Of a stretch of 64,000 bases of DNA, positions 25,527 to 34,139 are shown one piece after another. The notes beneath the pieces are model-generated. The model had not been told where the DNA came from. It saw nothing but the letters and a program-made list of their open reading frames with translations, and ran no database searches. This DNA is from a bacterium (GTDB lineage: Bacteria; Cyanobacteriota; Vampirovibrionia; Gastranaerophilales; Gastranaerophilaceae): NCBI GenBank assembly GCA_017941035.1, contig JAGAXG010000007.1:1-64000 (forward strand). Reading direction: 5' to 3'. Made by a program: the position numbers and the translations under genes. Position 1 is the stretch's first letter. The number at the start of each line of letters is the position of its first letter.

Positions 25527-26150
25527 ATGGAAGGTTATAGTTTTGAACTGATTACAGGTCCTATGAGCTGTGGGAAAACAGAAGAACTTTTGCGCAGAAT
25601 CAGACGTTGTATTATTGCAAAGAAAAAAGTTATAGTTATTTCACCTAATATCGACACCCGCACAAACGGAGATTATATCAAATCACGAAACGGATTATGG
25701 CTTGAAGCCGTTAAAGTTAAACATTCCATTCAAATTATGAGTCTTGTAAAAAATTATCAAGTAGTTGCAATTGATGAATTGCAGTTTTTTGATGCAAATA
25801 TTGTACCGGTTATAACAGAGCTTATGAAACAAGGGAAAAAAATTATTGGCACAGGTTTGGAACTTGATTTTAAAGCCGAACCTTTTGGATACATGCCTCA
25901 ATTAATGTGCATAGCGACCAAAGTTGATAAACTTCATGCTGTCTGTATGAAATGCGGATGCGAAGAAGCCACTCGCACTCAACGCCTAATAGACGGAAAA
26001 CCCGCTGATAAAAGTTCGCCGTTAATTATGATTGGCGGAGATGAAACATATGAAGCAAGATGTATAAAATGTTATGAACTGCCTGATGTTAAGAAAAAAT
26101 CAAAATTCATGGGGCTTAAACTCGTAGAATTAACCAAAAAAGATAAGTAG
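25527..26150 (+). CDS. tdk: Thymidine kinase (type II)
   Basis: 207-residue salvage enzyme phosphorylating thymidine with ATP. Walker A GPMSCGKTEELLRR near residue 11, Walker B VVAIDELQFFD, a lasso-loop region and a zinc site built from two cysteine pairs (CMKCG and CIKC). The in-frame TTG at 25512 lacks a ribosome site. The ATG at 25527 gives the expected family start (MEGYSFELITG) and follows AAGGAG at 25518-25523, although the spacing of three bases is short. Confidence 0.93.
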   Translation: MEGYSFELITGPMSCGKTEELLRRIRRCIIAKKKVIVISPNIDTRTNGDYIKSRNGLWLEAVKVKHSIQIMSLVKNYQVVAIDELQFFDANIVPVITELMKQGKKIIGTGLELDFKAEPFGYMPQLMCIATKVDKLHAVCMKCGCEEATRTQRLIDGKPADKSSPLIMIGGDETYEARCIKCYELPDVKKKSKFMGLKLVELTKKDK

Positions 26151-26177
26151 CAGACCATTGCACTTTTTGAGTTTTAT

Positions 26178-26194
26178 TGTTAATATAATTAACA
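26178..26194. promoter_or_regulatory. Perfect palindrome overlapping a -10-like box upstream of ctpA
   Basis: TGTTAAT-ATA-ATTAACA (26178-26194) is a perfect 7-3-7 inverted repeat containing TATAAT at 26184-26189. It looks like an operator placed on a promoter, but no good -35 box is spaced correctly. The ctpA start is 70 bases downstream. Confidence 0.4.
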
Positions 26195-26263
26195 GGTAAA
26201 TGAAACTTTTTCTAAATAATTTCGTCTGTATAAACAACAGGAATTATTGGAGGTTAATAAAGG

Positions 26264-27487
26264 ATGAAGAATTTTATGAAAAAAAGTGCGATATTTTTAG
26301 GTTTATTTTTACTCACATTCGGATGGGTTTTGCAATCAAATGTTCAGGCGGCAACCCCCATTGAAATGTATGATAATGTCTGGCGTTTAATAAATTCGAA
26401 ATATGTAGACCAGACAAATAATGAACAAAATTGGAACAAATGGCGTCATAAATATGATAACGTAATAAAAACAGATGAAGATGCTTATGTTGCAATCGAC
26501 ACTATGGTCGCAAGCTTGAATGACCCTTATACAAAATTCTTAAATCCTAAAGAATTCCAAGAGGAAACAAGTTCTATTAAAGGCTCCTTAAAAGGTATAG
26601 GTATTCAAATCGGAGTAAAAGAAGGAAAGTTAATGGTAATTGCCCCAATTGAAGATACTCCGGCTGAAAAAGCTGGTCTTTTAGCGGATGATGAAATTCT
26701 TTCAATCGACGGTAAAAGTACAAAAGGAATTACCGTTGATAAAGCTGCAGACCAAATTCGCGGGGAAGAAGGAACAAAAGTAACTTTACAAATTAAGCGT
26801 AAAGGGGTTGAAGAACCAATTACGTACACAATAACACGAGCAGAAATTGAAATTAAATCAGTAACTCAGAAAGTTCCGACAGATTTAAAAATTCCTGAAG
26901 ATATCTGCTATATTAGATTGAGCTCTTTTATTAGCAGAAACGCTTCAAAAGAAGTTGCAGATATAATAAATTCTAATCAGAATAAAAAATCCTATATACT
27001 TGATTTGCGCTCAAATCCCGGGGGGCTTTTAAGCAACGCAATTTATATTTCAGATATGTTTCTTGATGGAGGCTCAATAGTAAGTACTGTAGATAGAGAC
27101 GGATACAAAGAAACTCAAAAAGCTTCTACAGGTGTCTTAACAACAAAACCTTTAGTTGTTCTTTTAAATAAAGGATCTGCTTCAGCCAGCGAGATTTTTT
27201 CCGGAGCGATGAAAGATAATAAACGTGCAGTTTTAGTTGGGACACAATCTTTTGGAAAAGGTTTAGTACAAGAGATTAACAAACTGCCAAATAGTGCAGG
27301 AATTAATATTACTATTCAAAAATATTTAACTCCTAACGGGACTGATATACATAAAAAAGGTATCACTCCTGACATAATAGTTGAACTAACAGATGATCAA
27401 ATTAAAAACAAAGATGACGTTCAACTCAAAAAAGCAATTGAAGTCGCTCACGAACTCCAATCAGGAAACTATGTAGTTAGAAAATAA
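26264..27487 (+). CDS. ctpA: C-terminal processing peptidase (S41)
   Basis: 407-residue exported serine protease. A Sec signal peptide (MKKSAIFLGLFLLTFGWVLQ, ending near VQAA) is followed by a PDZ domain (LKGIGIQIGVKEGKLMVIAP, then AEKAGLLADDEILSIDGKS) and the S41 catalytic core: LRSNPGGLL, the nucleophile region GSASASE at residues 304-310 and the Lys in SFGKGLVQ. Ser/Lys dyad proteases of this family trim envelope proteins at their C-termini; in cyanobacteria CtpA matures photosystem D1, which is irrelevant here if the organism is non-photosynthetic. GGAGG (26249-26253) precedes the ATG. Confidence 0.94.
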   Translation: MKNFMKKSAIFLGLFLLTFGWVLQSNVQAATPIEMYDNVWRLINSKYVDQTNNEQNWNKWRHKYDNVIKTDEDAYVAIDTMVASLNDPYTKFLNPKEFQEETSSIKGSLKGIGIQIGVKEGKLMVIAPIEDTPAEKAGLLADDEILSIDGKSTKGITVDKAADQIRGEEGTKVTLQIKRKGVEEPITYTITRAEIEIKSVTQKVPTDLKIPEDICYIRLSSFISRNASKEVADIINSNQNKKSYILDLRSNPGGLLSNAIYISDMFLDGGSIVSTVDRDGYKETQKASTGVLTTKPLVVLLNKGSASASEIFSGAMKDNKRAVLVGTQSFGKGLVQEINKLPNSAGINITIQKYLTPNGTDIHKKGITPDIIVELTDDQIKNKDDVQLKKAIEVAHELQSGNYVVRK

Positions 27488-27492
27488 ATTAT

Positions 27493-27526
27493 AAAAAAAA
27501 GCATTCCAAATAGAATGCTTTTTTTT
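27493..27526. terminator. Bidirectional terminator between ctpA and yjbQ
   Basis: Eight A plus GCATTC (27493-27506) pairs with GAATGC plus eight T (27513-27526) around CAAATA. The A and T runs on both sides allow termination on both strands, and the convergent genes both end here. The yjbQ stop codon region overlaps the stem edge. Confidence 0.92.
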
Positions 27527-27941
27527 AGTATAAAATCTGTACGTGAACTTTGCGTGCCCGAGCTTTATTATCAAAGTCAATCAATATGACCTGCTGCCAT
27601 TGTCCTAATTGCAAAACTCCATCGATTAAAGGAATATGCGTTGAATTCCCTACTATTGTAGCACGCAAATGAGAATAACCGTTTCCATCATGCCACATTT
27701 CATCATGGTGATATTCCCTGTCTGAAGGAACAATTCTCTCCATAACTTCAGGTAAATCAACCAATAAGCCAGGTTCAAATTCTAAATTAGATATTGAAAC
27801 TGTACTGCCTTGGGCATATACGTATATAACAGCATTTTGTAATGCATGATTATAGACAACATTTCTAATTTGAGGAGTAAGATCAATGATATCTGTATTC
27901 CCCTTTGTGTGAACTGTAAAACTTTCATTTATTATAGTCAT
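27525..27941 (-). CDS. YjbQ / UPF0047 family protein
   Basis: 138-residue single-domain protein. The family pattern is clear: FTVHTKGNTDIIDLTPQI, VIYVYAQGSTVSISNLE, REYHHDEMWHDGNGYSHLRA and LGQWQQVILIDFDN. Conserved histidines form a metal/phosphate-type site. Members of this family can produce thiamine phosphate in vitro and complement thiE mutants weakly; the true role is unsettled. It follows rsmG by 37 bases with AAGGATTGGGG before its start and closes the minus-strand cluster at the shared terminator. Confidence 0.88.
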   Translation of the reverse strand: MTIINESFTVHTKGNTDIIDLTPQIRNVVYNHALQNAVIYVYAQGSTVSISNLEFEPGLLVDLPEVMERIVPSDREYHHDEMWHDGNGYSHLRATIVGNSTHIPLIDGVLQLGQWQQVILIDFDNKARARKVHVQILY

Positions 27942-27978
27942 AACCCCAATCCTTTTTTTTTACATTGTATAAAAAAAA

Positions 27979-28575
27979 TCATTTATTGCAACATTTTACT
28001 ACTATAAGATATCTTTCTAATTTTTCATTCATAGGCAATTCATATTCTAAAATATCAATTATTTCTGCCTTAAATTTCTTTAATATCGTAAAAGCTTCAT
28101 CTATTTCTTCTTGCGCCTTTCTTGATTTAAAAGCAATAAAATATCCGTTTTTTTTGAGCTTTGGAAGTGCATAAGCACAAATATTTTTTAAAGATGATAC
28201 TGCTCTTGAAGTAATAACATCAAATTTACCTTCAAAATTCTCTACTCTTGAACAAATCGCAGTGAGATTTTTTAAATTTAATCTGTTTTTTAAATTTTCC
28301 ACTGCACGAATTTTTTTCCCAATACTATCGAGGGCAATTACTTCGATCTGAGGATAAACAATTGCAATAGGAACAGATGGGAATCCTCCTCCGGTTCCTA
28401 TATCAAGAATATTTTTCGGGATGAAATATTTTTCAAAAAATTTCTCAATACCCAAAGAATCGCATATATGTTTTTCCCATAAATACTTTTCATCATTCTT
28501 AGAAATTAAATTAACTTTATGATTTTCTTCAATAAACAATTTTTCATATTCTTCAAAAATTTTACGTTCTACCAT
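27979..28575 (-). CDS. rsmG: 16S rRNA (guanine527-N7)-methyltransferase RsmG
   Basis: 198-residue SAM-dependent methyltransferase (GidB). Features: NHKVNLISKNDEKYLWEKHI with CDSL, SAM-binding ILDIGTGGGFPSVPIAI, IALDSIGKKIRAVENLKN, and DVITSRAVSSLKNICAY. It overlaps the upstream NTPase-TPR gene by 14 bases, so the two are translationally coupled. The usual partner gidA (mnmG) is not nearby. Slightly short but complete. Confidence 0.93.
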   Translation of the reverse strand: MVERKIFEEYEKLFIEENHKVNLISKNDEKYLWEKHICDSLGIEKFFEKYFIPKNILDIGTGGGFPSVPIAIVYPQIEVIALDSIGKKIRAVENLKNRLNLKNLTAICSRVENFEGKFDVITSRAVSSLKNICAYALPKLKKNGYFIAFKSRKAQEEIDEAFTILKKFKAEIIDILEYELPMNEKLERYLIVVKCCNK

Positions 28576-30871
28576 TTATTAATCCTTTCACGTACTCAAT
28601 TTTTGAAGAAATTTTGTCAGAATTTTCTTTTGAAGAATATTTTAATGCTTCTTCAAAATTTTCAAGTGCTGATTTATAATTTTTTCTTAATAAATAATAA
28701 TTTCCTATTTCAAAAGAAATATCTTCCAAATAATATGGTTCATTTAACTGATGTGCATAAGCTTGCGCTTTTATAAGCCAATTTAAAGATTTGATTTCAT
28801 CTTTTGAAGCAAAAATTTCTGCTAAATGTCTTGCACTCAAATAAAGGCCATTATAATTTTTAACTTTTAAATCTGCCTCAACACTTTTTTGATAATATTT
28901 CAATGCTAAAACAGTATTACCGGCTTCATCATACAATTCTGCTAAATTTGCAAGAGCTCTTGGATAATAATGACTATCAGGAGATTCAATACATTTTTTA
29001 TAGTATTCGACTGCAGTTTTTACATCATCTCTTTCATCATTAACTCCGGCGAAACGGTAATACAATTCAGCACGTAAATCTTTATCATTTATTGATTCTG
29101 CCATAGACAAAGATTTTTTATAATATAAATATTCTTCATCTATATTTTTAGAAATTTTTGCTAATGCAATATTTACTTTTATCCTCAACTCGTTTGATAA
29201 GTTATCGGTTCCCTCAAGCTTAGTTAAAATATAACGAGCATTTTTTAATTTATAAGTAACAAAATATATATATGCGATTTCAAGTTTTATTGAATTTACT
29301 TTCTCAAAATCCGACACATTATAATAATAATCCTGTGCTTTCGTAAAATATTCTAAAGCCTCGTACCATCTTGAGGCTTTTTTATACACTTCTGCAAGCT
29401 TTAAATATATTGTAGGAAGAAACTTATCGTAGTTATCATCATCCTTTTTTGTCAAAGCATTTTGATAAAGTAATATAGCATTTTTATAATTATACTTGTT
29501 TTCTTCTTCTTTTGCAGAATTTAATAACTCCATTAGTTGAAGTTTAGAGCTTTCGATAGCTAAATTGTTTTCTTCTTTTTCTAATATGAAATCTTCAATA
29601 GATGAGGCTATACCGCTCATAATTTTTTCGTCTTCAATTATAAAGTTTATATTTTCAATTGTATCTTGTTTGGTTTCAACAGAATTTTCGACTTGTGGTT
29701 TAGGTTTTTGAGAAGTCGCAGATTGAATAACAACAGGTTTTTTAGGTACAAAAAGAGAATGATAATCAATTTCGTTTCTCATTGTCTGCCTTGATAGTCG
29801 CAAATCACGTTCCATAGGCTTTAATGGCAGCTGGGTATTATATAATTCAATACAAGCTTTGTGAAGTTTTAGCATAACAGTGTTTTGTATTTGTTTTTCT
29901 ACTATTTCTCTAAAATAATCAGGTATATACACACTTTCATCAAGAGAAAATAACAGAGAATTATTTACAAAAAAACATATTCTTTCTTCATTATACATTT
30001 TTAAAGATTTTAAGAGATTAAAATGAATAGGAATTCTCATAATCGCTAAAAGCCTGAATAAATGCAAACTAACAGGATCCACAAACGTTAATGCTTCTTT
30101 TAAAATAAAATCATCATAACTGGGCAGACCACTTCTTGAAAAAGCTTCTAAAAGTTTCACTAGGTTGAAATTTTTAAATTTCATAACTCTAAGACTTAAA
30201 TTTAAAAAATTATAATAACCTTTTGTTTGCTTATAAAGTTCATTAGATAAAGGTCCTATATTTTTAATTCCGTTATTTTTTAAATATTTTTCATAAATTT
30301 CTTTTGAAAACGGAGATACCGTAACACTGTCAAAATTCGTATCCTCGAATTCTTCATAATTAAAAATTCTGGATGTTAATATAACTTTAACATTTTCAAA
30401 ACTGGATACATGTTTTATAAAATCTAAAATTTCCGGTTTATTATTTTTTAAAATTAATTCAAAAGAATTTAAAATAATAACTATGGGATGAGATATAGAA
30501 TTAAAATAAGAATTTATTTTTTGAATAAAATTCTCGGTTTTAATTTTTGGCGGACAAATTTTACCCTCAACAGTATAAGCTCTGAAAGTTTCAAAAAAAC
30601 TCAAAAGCATATCATCCAAAACAGTTGTTTCAAAACAAGTATATTTAATTACTAATACATCAGGGCAAAAATATGTTGAGACAAAATTAGTTAAAAGAGT
30701 TTTACCGGAGCCCAAAAATCCGTTTATTAACAAAATATTTTTATCAGATTGAAGAAAATTACAAATTTCTCTGATTTGTCTTTCATTATTTTCAATCAAA
30801 CAAGGTTCAAAAGAAGAATCTTTTGAAATATTTTTTACATTTATTTGATTTTCTATAAAAATACCTGTCAT
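28562..30871 (-). CDS. P-loop NTPase (STAND/AAA-like) with C-terminal TPR repeats
   Basis: 769 residues. Walker A is GFLGSGKT at residues 51-58, preceded by IREICNFLQSDKNILLI. A hydrophobic Walker-B-like strand (HPIVIILNSFELI) lacks the usual acidic residue directly after the strand, and VKVILTSRIFNYEEF resembles the sensor strand of STAND/NACHT NTPases. A winged-helix-like middle is followed, from about residue 450, by roughly eight TPR units (for example AEVYKKASRWYEALEYFTKA and AELYDEAGNTVLALKYYQKS). No N-terminal effector domain is present. The gene starts 4 bases after the diguanylate cyclase gene, which suggests a signalling pair. Confidence 0.75.
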   Translation of the reverse strand: MTGIFIENQINVKNISKDSSFEPCLIENNERQIREICNFLQSDKNILLINGFLGSGKTLLTNFVSTYFCPDVLVIKYTCFETTVLDDMLLSFFETFRAYTVEGKICPPKIKTENFIQKINSYFNSISHPIVIILNSFELILKNNKPEILDFIKHVSSFENVKVILTSRIFNYEEFEDTNFDSVTVSPFSKEIYEKYLKNNGIKNIGPLSNELYKQTKGYYNFLNLSLRVMKFKNFNLVKLLEAFSRSGLPSYDDFILKEALTFVDPVSLHLFRLLAIMRIPIHFNLLKSLKMYNEERICFFVNNSLLFSLDESVYIPDYFREIVEKQIQNTVMLKLHKACIELYNTQLPLKPMERDLRLSRQTMRNEIDYHSLFVPKKPVVIQSATSQKPKPQVENSVETKQDTIENINFIIEDEKIMSGIASSIEDFILEKEENNLAIESSKLQLMELLNSAKEEENKYNYKNAILLYQNALTKKDDDNYDKFLPTIYLKLAEVYKKASRWYEALEYFTKAQDYYYNVSDFEKVNSIKLEIAYIYFVTYKLKNARYILTKLEGTDNLSNELRIKVNIALAKISKNIDEEYLYYKKSLSMAESINDKDLRAELYYRFAGVNDERDDVKTAVEYYKKCIESPDSHYYPRALANLAELYDEAGNTVLALKYYQKSVEADLKVKNYNGLYLSARHLAEIFASKDEIKSLNWLIKAQAYAHQLNEPYYLEDISFEIGNYYLLRKNYKSALENFEEALKYSSKENSDKISSKIEYVKGLINGRT

Positions 30872-30875
30872 TTGC

Positions 30876-32651
30876 TTAATTTACTCTATTCCGCCCATTA
30901 TTTTTTGCATTATAAAGTCTTTTATCTGCTGAAGATATCAAATTTTGAGCTTCTACTCCGTCATTTTCGCCATAAGTTGAAACCCCAAGACTTATTGTTA
31001 CATTACTTTCTTTATTATTTGCAAGTTTAAATTTCTTTTCCGCAACTACAGAGCGAAGTTTTTCAGCAATACACACAGCCTCATCAATTCCTGCATTAGG
31101 TAAAATTATACTCATTTCTTCTCCTCCGTACCTGCAAACTATATCCGTTGCTCTTACATTTTTTTTCAATGTAAAAGCTACACCGCGCAATACCGCATCT
31201 CCGGATTGATGACCGAAATTATCATTAAACTGTTTAAAATGATCAATATCGATAATTATAAGAGAAAATACGGTATTATAACGCTTCGAATTAGCACAAA
31301 ATCTAGCCATTTGTTCTTGAAAATACCTATGATTGTACAATTCAGTTAAACCATCTGTTGTTGCAAGTTTATACTGCCTGTCAAAATCTTTTGATTTAAT
31401 AAGATATTTTATAATTACCGTTACAATAAACGCAAATAACGCAAATAACAGAGGAATAACGATTCCTAACCAGTAATTATAACGAGCTAAAATATAATAT
31501 GTTAGTATTGCATAACCGAAATAAACGGTCATTGAGAATCCTAATGCAACAGGCATATCTTCTATAATAAACACTGCAAGAATTGTCAACAATACTAAAA
31601 CCGCTCCTGCTAAAATATTTATAAAATTTGATGCTTTTTGAATTAAATTGCCGTCAAGGATATTATTTACATATGTAGCCTGAACTTCTACCCCAGGATA
31701 AACTTTATCTACAGGAACAGTTTTTATATCAAACAAACTTGATGCTGTTGCCCCTATATATATTATTTTATTTTTAAAATCAAATTTTTCGGAAATTTTT
31801 CCTTCTGAAGCTTTCAATACTTTATATAAAGGAATATTTTTATAAGTTCCTGCCGGTCCATACCAATTTAATATTGCAGAACCATCATAATCCATATTAA
31901 GTTGTTTTTCATCAAATAAAATAAGCTTACCTTTTTTATTTATAACAAAATCTTTTTTCTCTTTTAAGCCCAGAGCATCTAATGCGACTTTAAATCCCAA
32001 TTGAGGATAGTATTTCCCTTGATACTTTAAAAATAAAGGCATTTGACGAAGAACCCCGTCATTACCTCGAATAACATTTATCATTCCTATATTTGAAGTT
32101 GCATCAATAATTTGAGATAAAATAGTCCTGCAATTTGAGTATTCATAATAATCTAAATCAACATTTTCTGATTCATTGTGAATATTAAGTGCCAATTTAT
32201 CAGGAAGTTTTGCGGGAATGCGTAAATCTTCTTCTTGACTATCCAAATTCATTGAGGTATATACGTTGTCATATTTTTTAAAAATATTTGCAAGAGCTTT
32301 ATCTGCACCATTTGAACTTTTTATTGACTTAACGAACATTAAATCAAATGCAATAGATTTTGGTTTTTGAGCTTCGATAAAATCAACAATTTTAGCATAC
32401 ATATCCCTTCTTAAAGGCCATTCGCCATATTTGTCCAAAATATATTCATAACTCGCATCATCAATTGCAATTATCACAATGTCTTTATTAGGTTTTTTAA
32501 TATTTGATGATGCTAAAATATTTTGTCTAATATCAAATGTTCGATTTTCCATTGAAGAAACAAATGCCGGATAACTTCCGCTTTTCAACCCAAAAAATAT
32601 CGGAACAAATAAAATTAAAATCCAAAGCGTATATAAAATTTTTTTTAGCAT
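30876..32651 (-). CDS. CHASE2-GGDEF diguanylate cyclase
   Basis: 591-residue membrane signalling protein. After an N-terminal membrane helix (LYTLWILILFVPIFFGL) comes an extracytoplasmic CHASE2 sensor domain (residues about 40-330; PNKDIVIIAIDDASYEYILD, KIIYIGATASSLFDIKTVPV), then three membrane helices near 345-425 and a GGDEF domain. The catalytic motif is GGEEM at 509-513, an active-type variant with Met for the final Phe. The inhibitory RxxD site (RATD, 500-503) is intact, so product feedback by c-di-GMP is expected. AGGAAGGG precedes the start. Confidence 0.92.
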   Translation of the reverse strand: MLKKILYTLWILILFVPIFFGLKSGSYPAFVSSMENRTFDIRQNILASSNIKKPNKDIVIIAIDDASYEYILDKYGEWPLRRDMYAKIVDFIEAQKPKSIAFDLMFVKSIKSSNGADKALANIFKKYDNVYTSMNLDSQEEDLRIPAKLPDKLALNIHNESENVDLDYYEYSNCRTILSQIIDATSNIGMINVIRGNDGVLRQMPLFLKYQGKYYPQLGFKVALDALGLKEKKDFVINKKGKLILFDEKQLNMDYDGSAILNWYGPAGTYKNIPLYKVLKASEGKISEKFDFKNKIIYIGATASSLFDIKTVPVDKVYPGVEVQATYVNNILDGNLIQKASNFINILAGAVLVLLTILAVFIIEDMPVALGFSMTVYFGYAILTYYILARYNYWLGIVIPLLFALFAFIVTVIIKYLIKSKDFDRQYKLATTDGLTELYNHRYFQEQMARFCANSKRYNTVFSLIIIDIDHFKQFNDNFGHQSGDAVLRGVAFTLKKNVRATDIVCRYGGEEMSIILPNAGIDEAVCIAEKLRSVVAEKKFKLANNKESNVTISLGVSTYGENDGVEAQNLISSADKRLYNAKNNGRNRVN

Positions 32652-32665
32652 AACCCTTCCTGACG

Positions 32666-32836
32666 TTAATTCATCACGCTTTCAGTATAGTTTAAGGATG
32701 AAATATTCGCAAGAATATTTTTCATTACGAATCGCTGCTCTAAAATTTTATTATTTAATTTTAATACCTCAGTAGTATAAGATAATTCATCAGGATTTTT
32801 TAAATAACGTAATAGACATTGTTCGTGCAAATTCAT
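32666..32836 (-). CDS. Small 56-residue protein upstream of the GGDEF gene
   Basis: Short frame starting MNLHEQCLLRYLKNPDELSY and continuing TTEVLKLNNKILEQ. It has AGGAAGAG a few bases before the ATG and stops 14 bases before the diguanylate cyclase start, so it would be the first gene of that operon. The sequence is helical and soluble with one Cys. No family recognised. Support is the ribosome site and operon fit only. Confidence 0.5.
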   Translation of the reverse strand: MNLHEQCLLRYLKNPDELSYTTEVLKLNNKILEQRFVMKNILANISSLNYTESVMN

Positions 32837-32960
32837 TCTTAACTCTTCCTATATAAATAGTGATAACATATGAATTATTACAAAATTTTTAATAAATTAA
32901 ATCAACTTTTTATATAATTTGAATACAAATTTCTACTACGATTGGAGGGTTAAAGATGCA

Positions 32961-32990
32961 AATAAAAAGCCGGCCTTTCAGACCGGTTTG
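32961..32990 (-). terminator. Terminator of the 51-residue gene
   Basis: AGCCGGCCT (32969-32977) pairs with AGACCGGTT (32981-32989), with G-T/mismatch tolerance, around TTC. On the minus strand it is followed by CTTTTTATTT. It lies about 40 bases after the stop of the small gene at 33031. Confidence 0.7.
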
Positions 32991-33030
32991 ATTATAAAAA
33001 CTCTCTTCTTATTATTTAATAACTCAATAT

Positions 33031-33186
33031 TTACTCCACTGCTCGCAGGTTAGCTTTTACACCTGCATTTGAATTTACAGCCAATGCATTAGCATAAGCC
33101 AATGAACGGCGTTTTTTTGCTCCTCTTAATATTAACTCAACACTCTGTGCTCTATTATAAGATGGTGTTGTTATCTTCTTTAACAT
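33031..33186 (-). CDS. Small basic protein, 51 residues
   Basis: The frame starts MLKKITTPSYNRAQSVELIL, then RGAKKRRSLAYANALAV, and ends near KANLRAVE. AAAGGAGC lies 9 bases before the ATG, and an intrinsic terminator follows, so it has a complete gene layout of its own. It is strongly basic (cluster RGAKKRR). No family recognised; an RNA- or DNA-binding role or a signal peptide-like export are both open. It lies in a 680-base gap that also holds the 56-residue gene. Confidence 0.6.
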   Translation of the reverse strand: MLKKITTPSYNRAQSVELILRGAKKRRSLAYANALAVNSNAGVKANLRAVE

Positions 33187-33296
33187 TATTTTTTTGCTCC
33201 TTTAAATTCTGATTACTACATACATATCGACTTCATTAAACAAAAACTTTAAAAACTTTCTTAAATTATTAACAAATTTTAACAAAACTAATAAAG

Positions 33297-33325
33297 TTGC
33301 AAATAATCAGATTTAAATATAAAAT
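33297..33325 (+). promoter_or_regulatory. Promoter for a leaderless message (268-residue gene)
   Basis: -35 TTGCAA (33297-33302), 17-base spacer, -10 TAAAAT (33320-33325). The ATG at 33332 is 6 bases beyond the -10 box, so transcription should start at or next to the start codon. No Shine-Dalgarno is present. Confidence 0.65.
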
Positions 33326-33331
33326 ACAAGA

Positions 33332-34138
33332 ATGGTCAGTAAAAATTATAAGACTTATAGTGTAAAACAGGTTGATGCAAAACTTGCAAGAGATATAAAA
33401 GAACACAAGATGAAAAATATTAGAAATTTTATTTTTGTTCTTATAATATTATCGATAATTTTTCGCGGAACTATTTCCTATTGGTTAAAATTTGGATTCC
33501 CGCACTCTAATCAATACCAATCAGAGGTAATTGACGTTGATAATGATCCTTATCTAAACATATACACAAATGAGGAAAAAACAGAAAAAACCTTTACATA
33601 TAAATCTTTAATCAATGGGAACGAAGTGACAGTTGTTCCACAAGCTTCATATAAGATATCTGGAATGGTAATTGCATATAACCATGATTTTCTATTGAAA
33701 AATAACTTCTTTGATACCATCGCTCTATATGATGTGGGATTAGCTTGGGGGAAATTGGCTAATGAAAAAATTTTTAAAAAATATTTTAAAAGTTACAGCC
33801 AAAAAAATGAACTTTCCGGATCAAGAGTTCTTTGGGTAGAACCAAAGACATTTGACAATATACCAATAAAAATAAATGAAGCGGTTTCACACTTTTCTCA
33901 TTCACATATAGTACCTGCAAACAGTAATATTATGGGAGCATTTTTAAAAATAAAAGATTGGGATAAAGTTGAAATAGAAGGTTATTTAGTTGATTTGATA
34001 TATATAAACCAAAATGGGGATGCCGAAATATTTAAAACTAGTTTATCAACCACTGACATTGGTATCAGTCGAGGAAGCGGAACAAACGAGACCATTTATG
34101 TAACAAAAGTAAAAATAAACCATAGAGTTTACTATTAA
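33332..34138 (+). CDS. Membrane-anchored protein of an uncharacterised family
   Basis: 268 residues with one N-terminal membrane helix (IRNFIFVLIILSIIFRGTIS, residues about 30-49) and a large soluble domain. The region IALYDVGLAWGKLANEKI ... VSHFSHSHIVPANSNIMGA ... WDKVEIEGYLVDLIYI resembles, from memory, an uncharacterised proteobacterial family with DLALGWG, HSANxHLIPA and LRGYLV motifs. The histidines in SHFSHSHIVPA are the best candidates for a site. The function is unknown. It is transcribed alone and converges on rnhB. Confidence 0.6.
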   Translation: MVSKNYKTYSVKQVDAKLARDIKEHKMKNIRNFIFVLIILSIIFRGTISYWLKFGFPHSNQYQSEVIDVDNDPYLNIYTNEEKTEKTFTYKSLINGNEVTVVPQASYKISGMVIAYNHDFLLKNNFFDTIALYDVGLAWGKLANEKIFKKYFKSYSQKNELSGSRVLWVEPKTFDNIPIKINEAVSHFSHSHIVPANSNIMGAFLKIKDWDKVEIEGYLVDLIYINQNGDAEIFKTSLSTTDIGISRGSGTNETIYVTKVKINHRVYY

Positions 34139-34139
34139 A

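Noticed and set aside
32957-32992. 11-codon plus-strand frame after a perfect GGAGGG (32945-32950)
   Set aside because: The frame lies wholly inside the hairpin terminator of the opposite-strand small gene; too short to support, though the ribosome site is striking.
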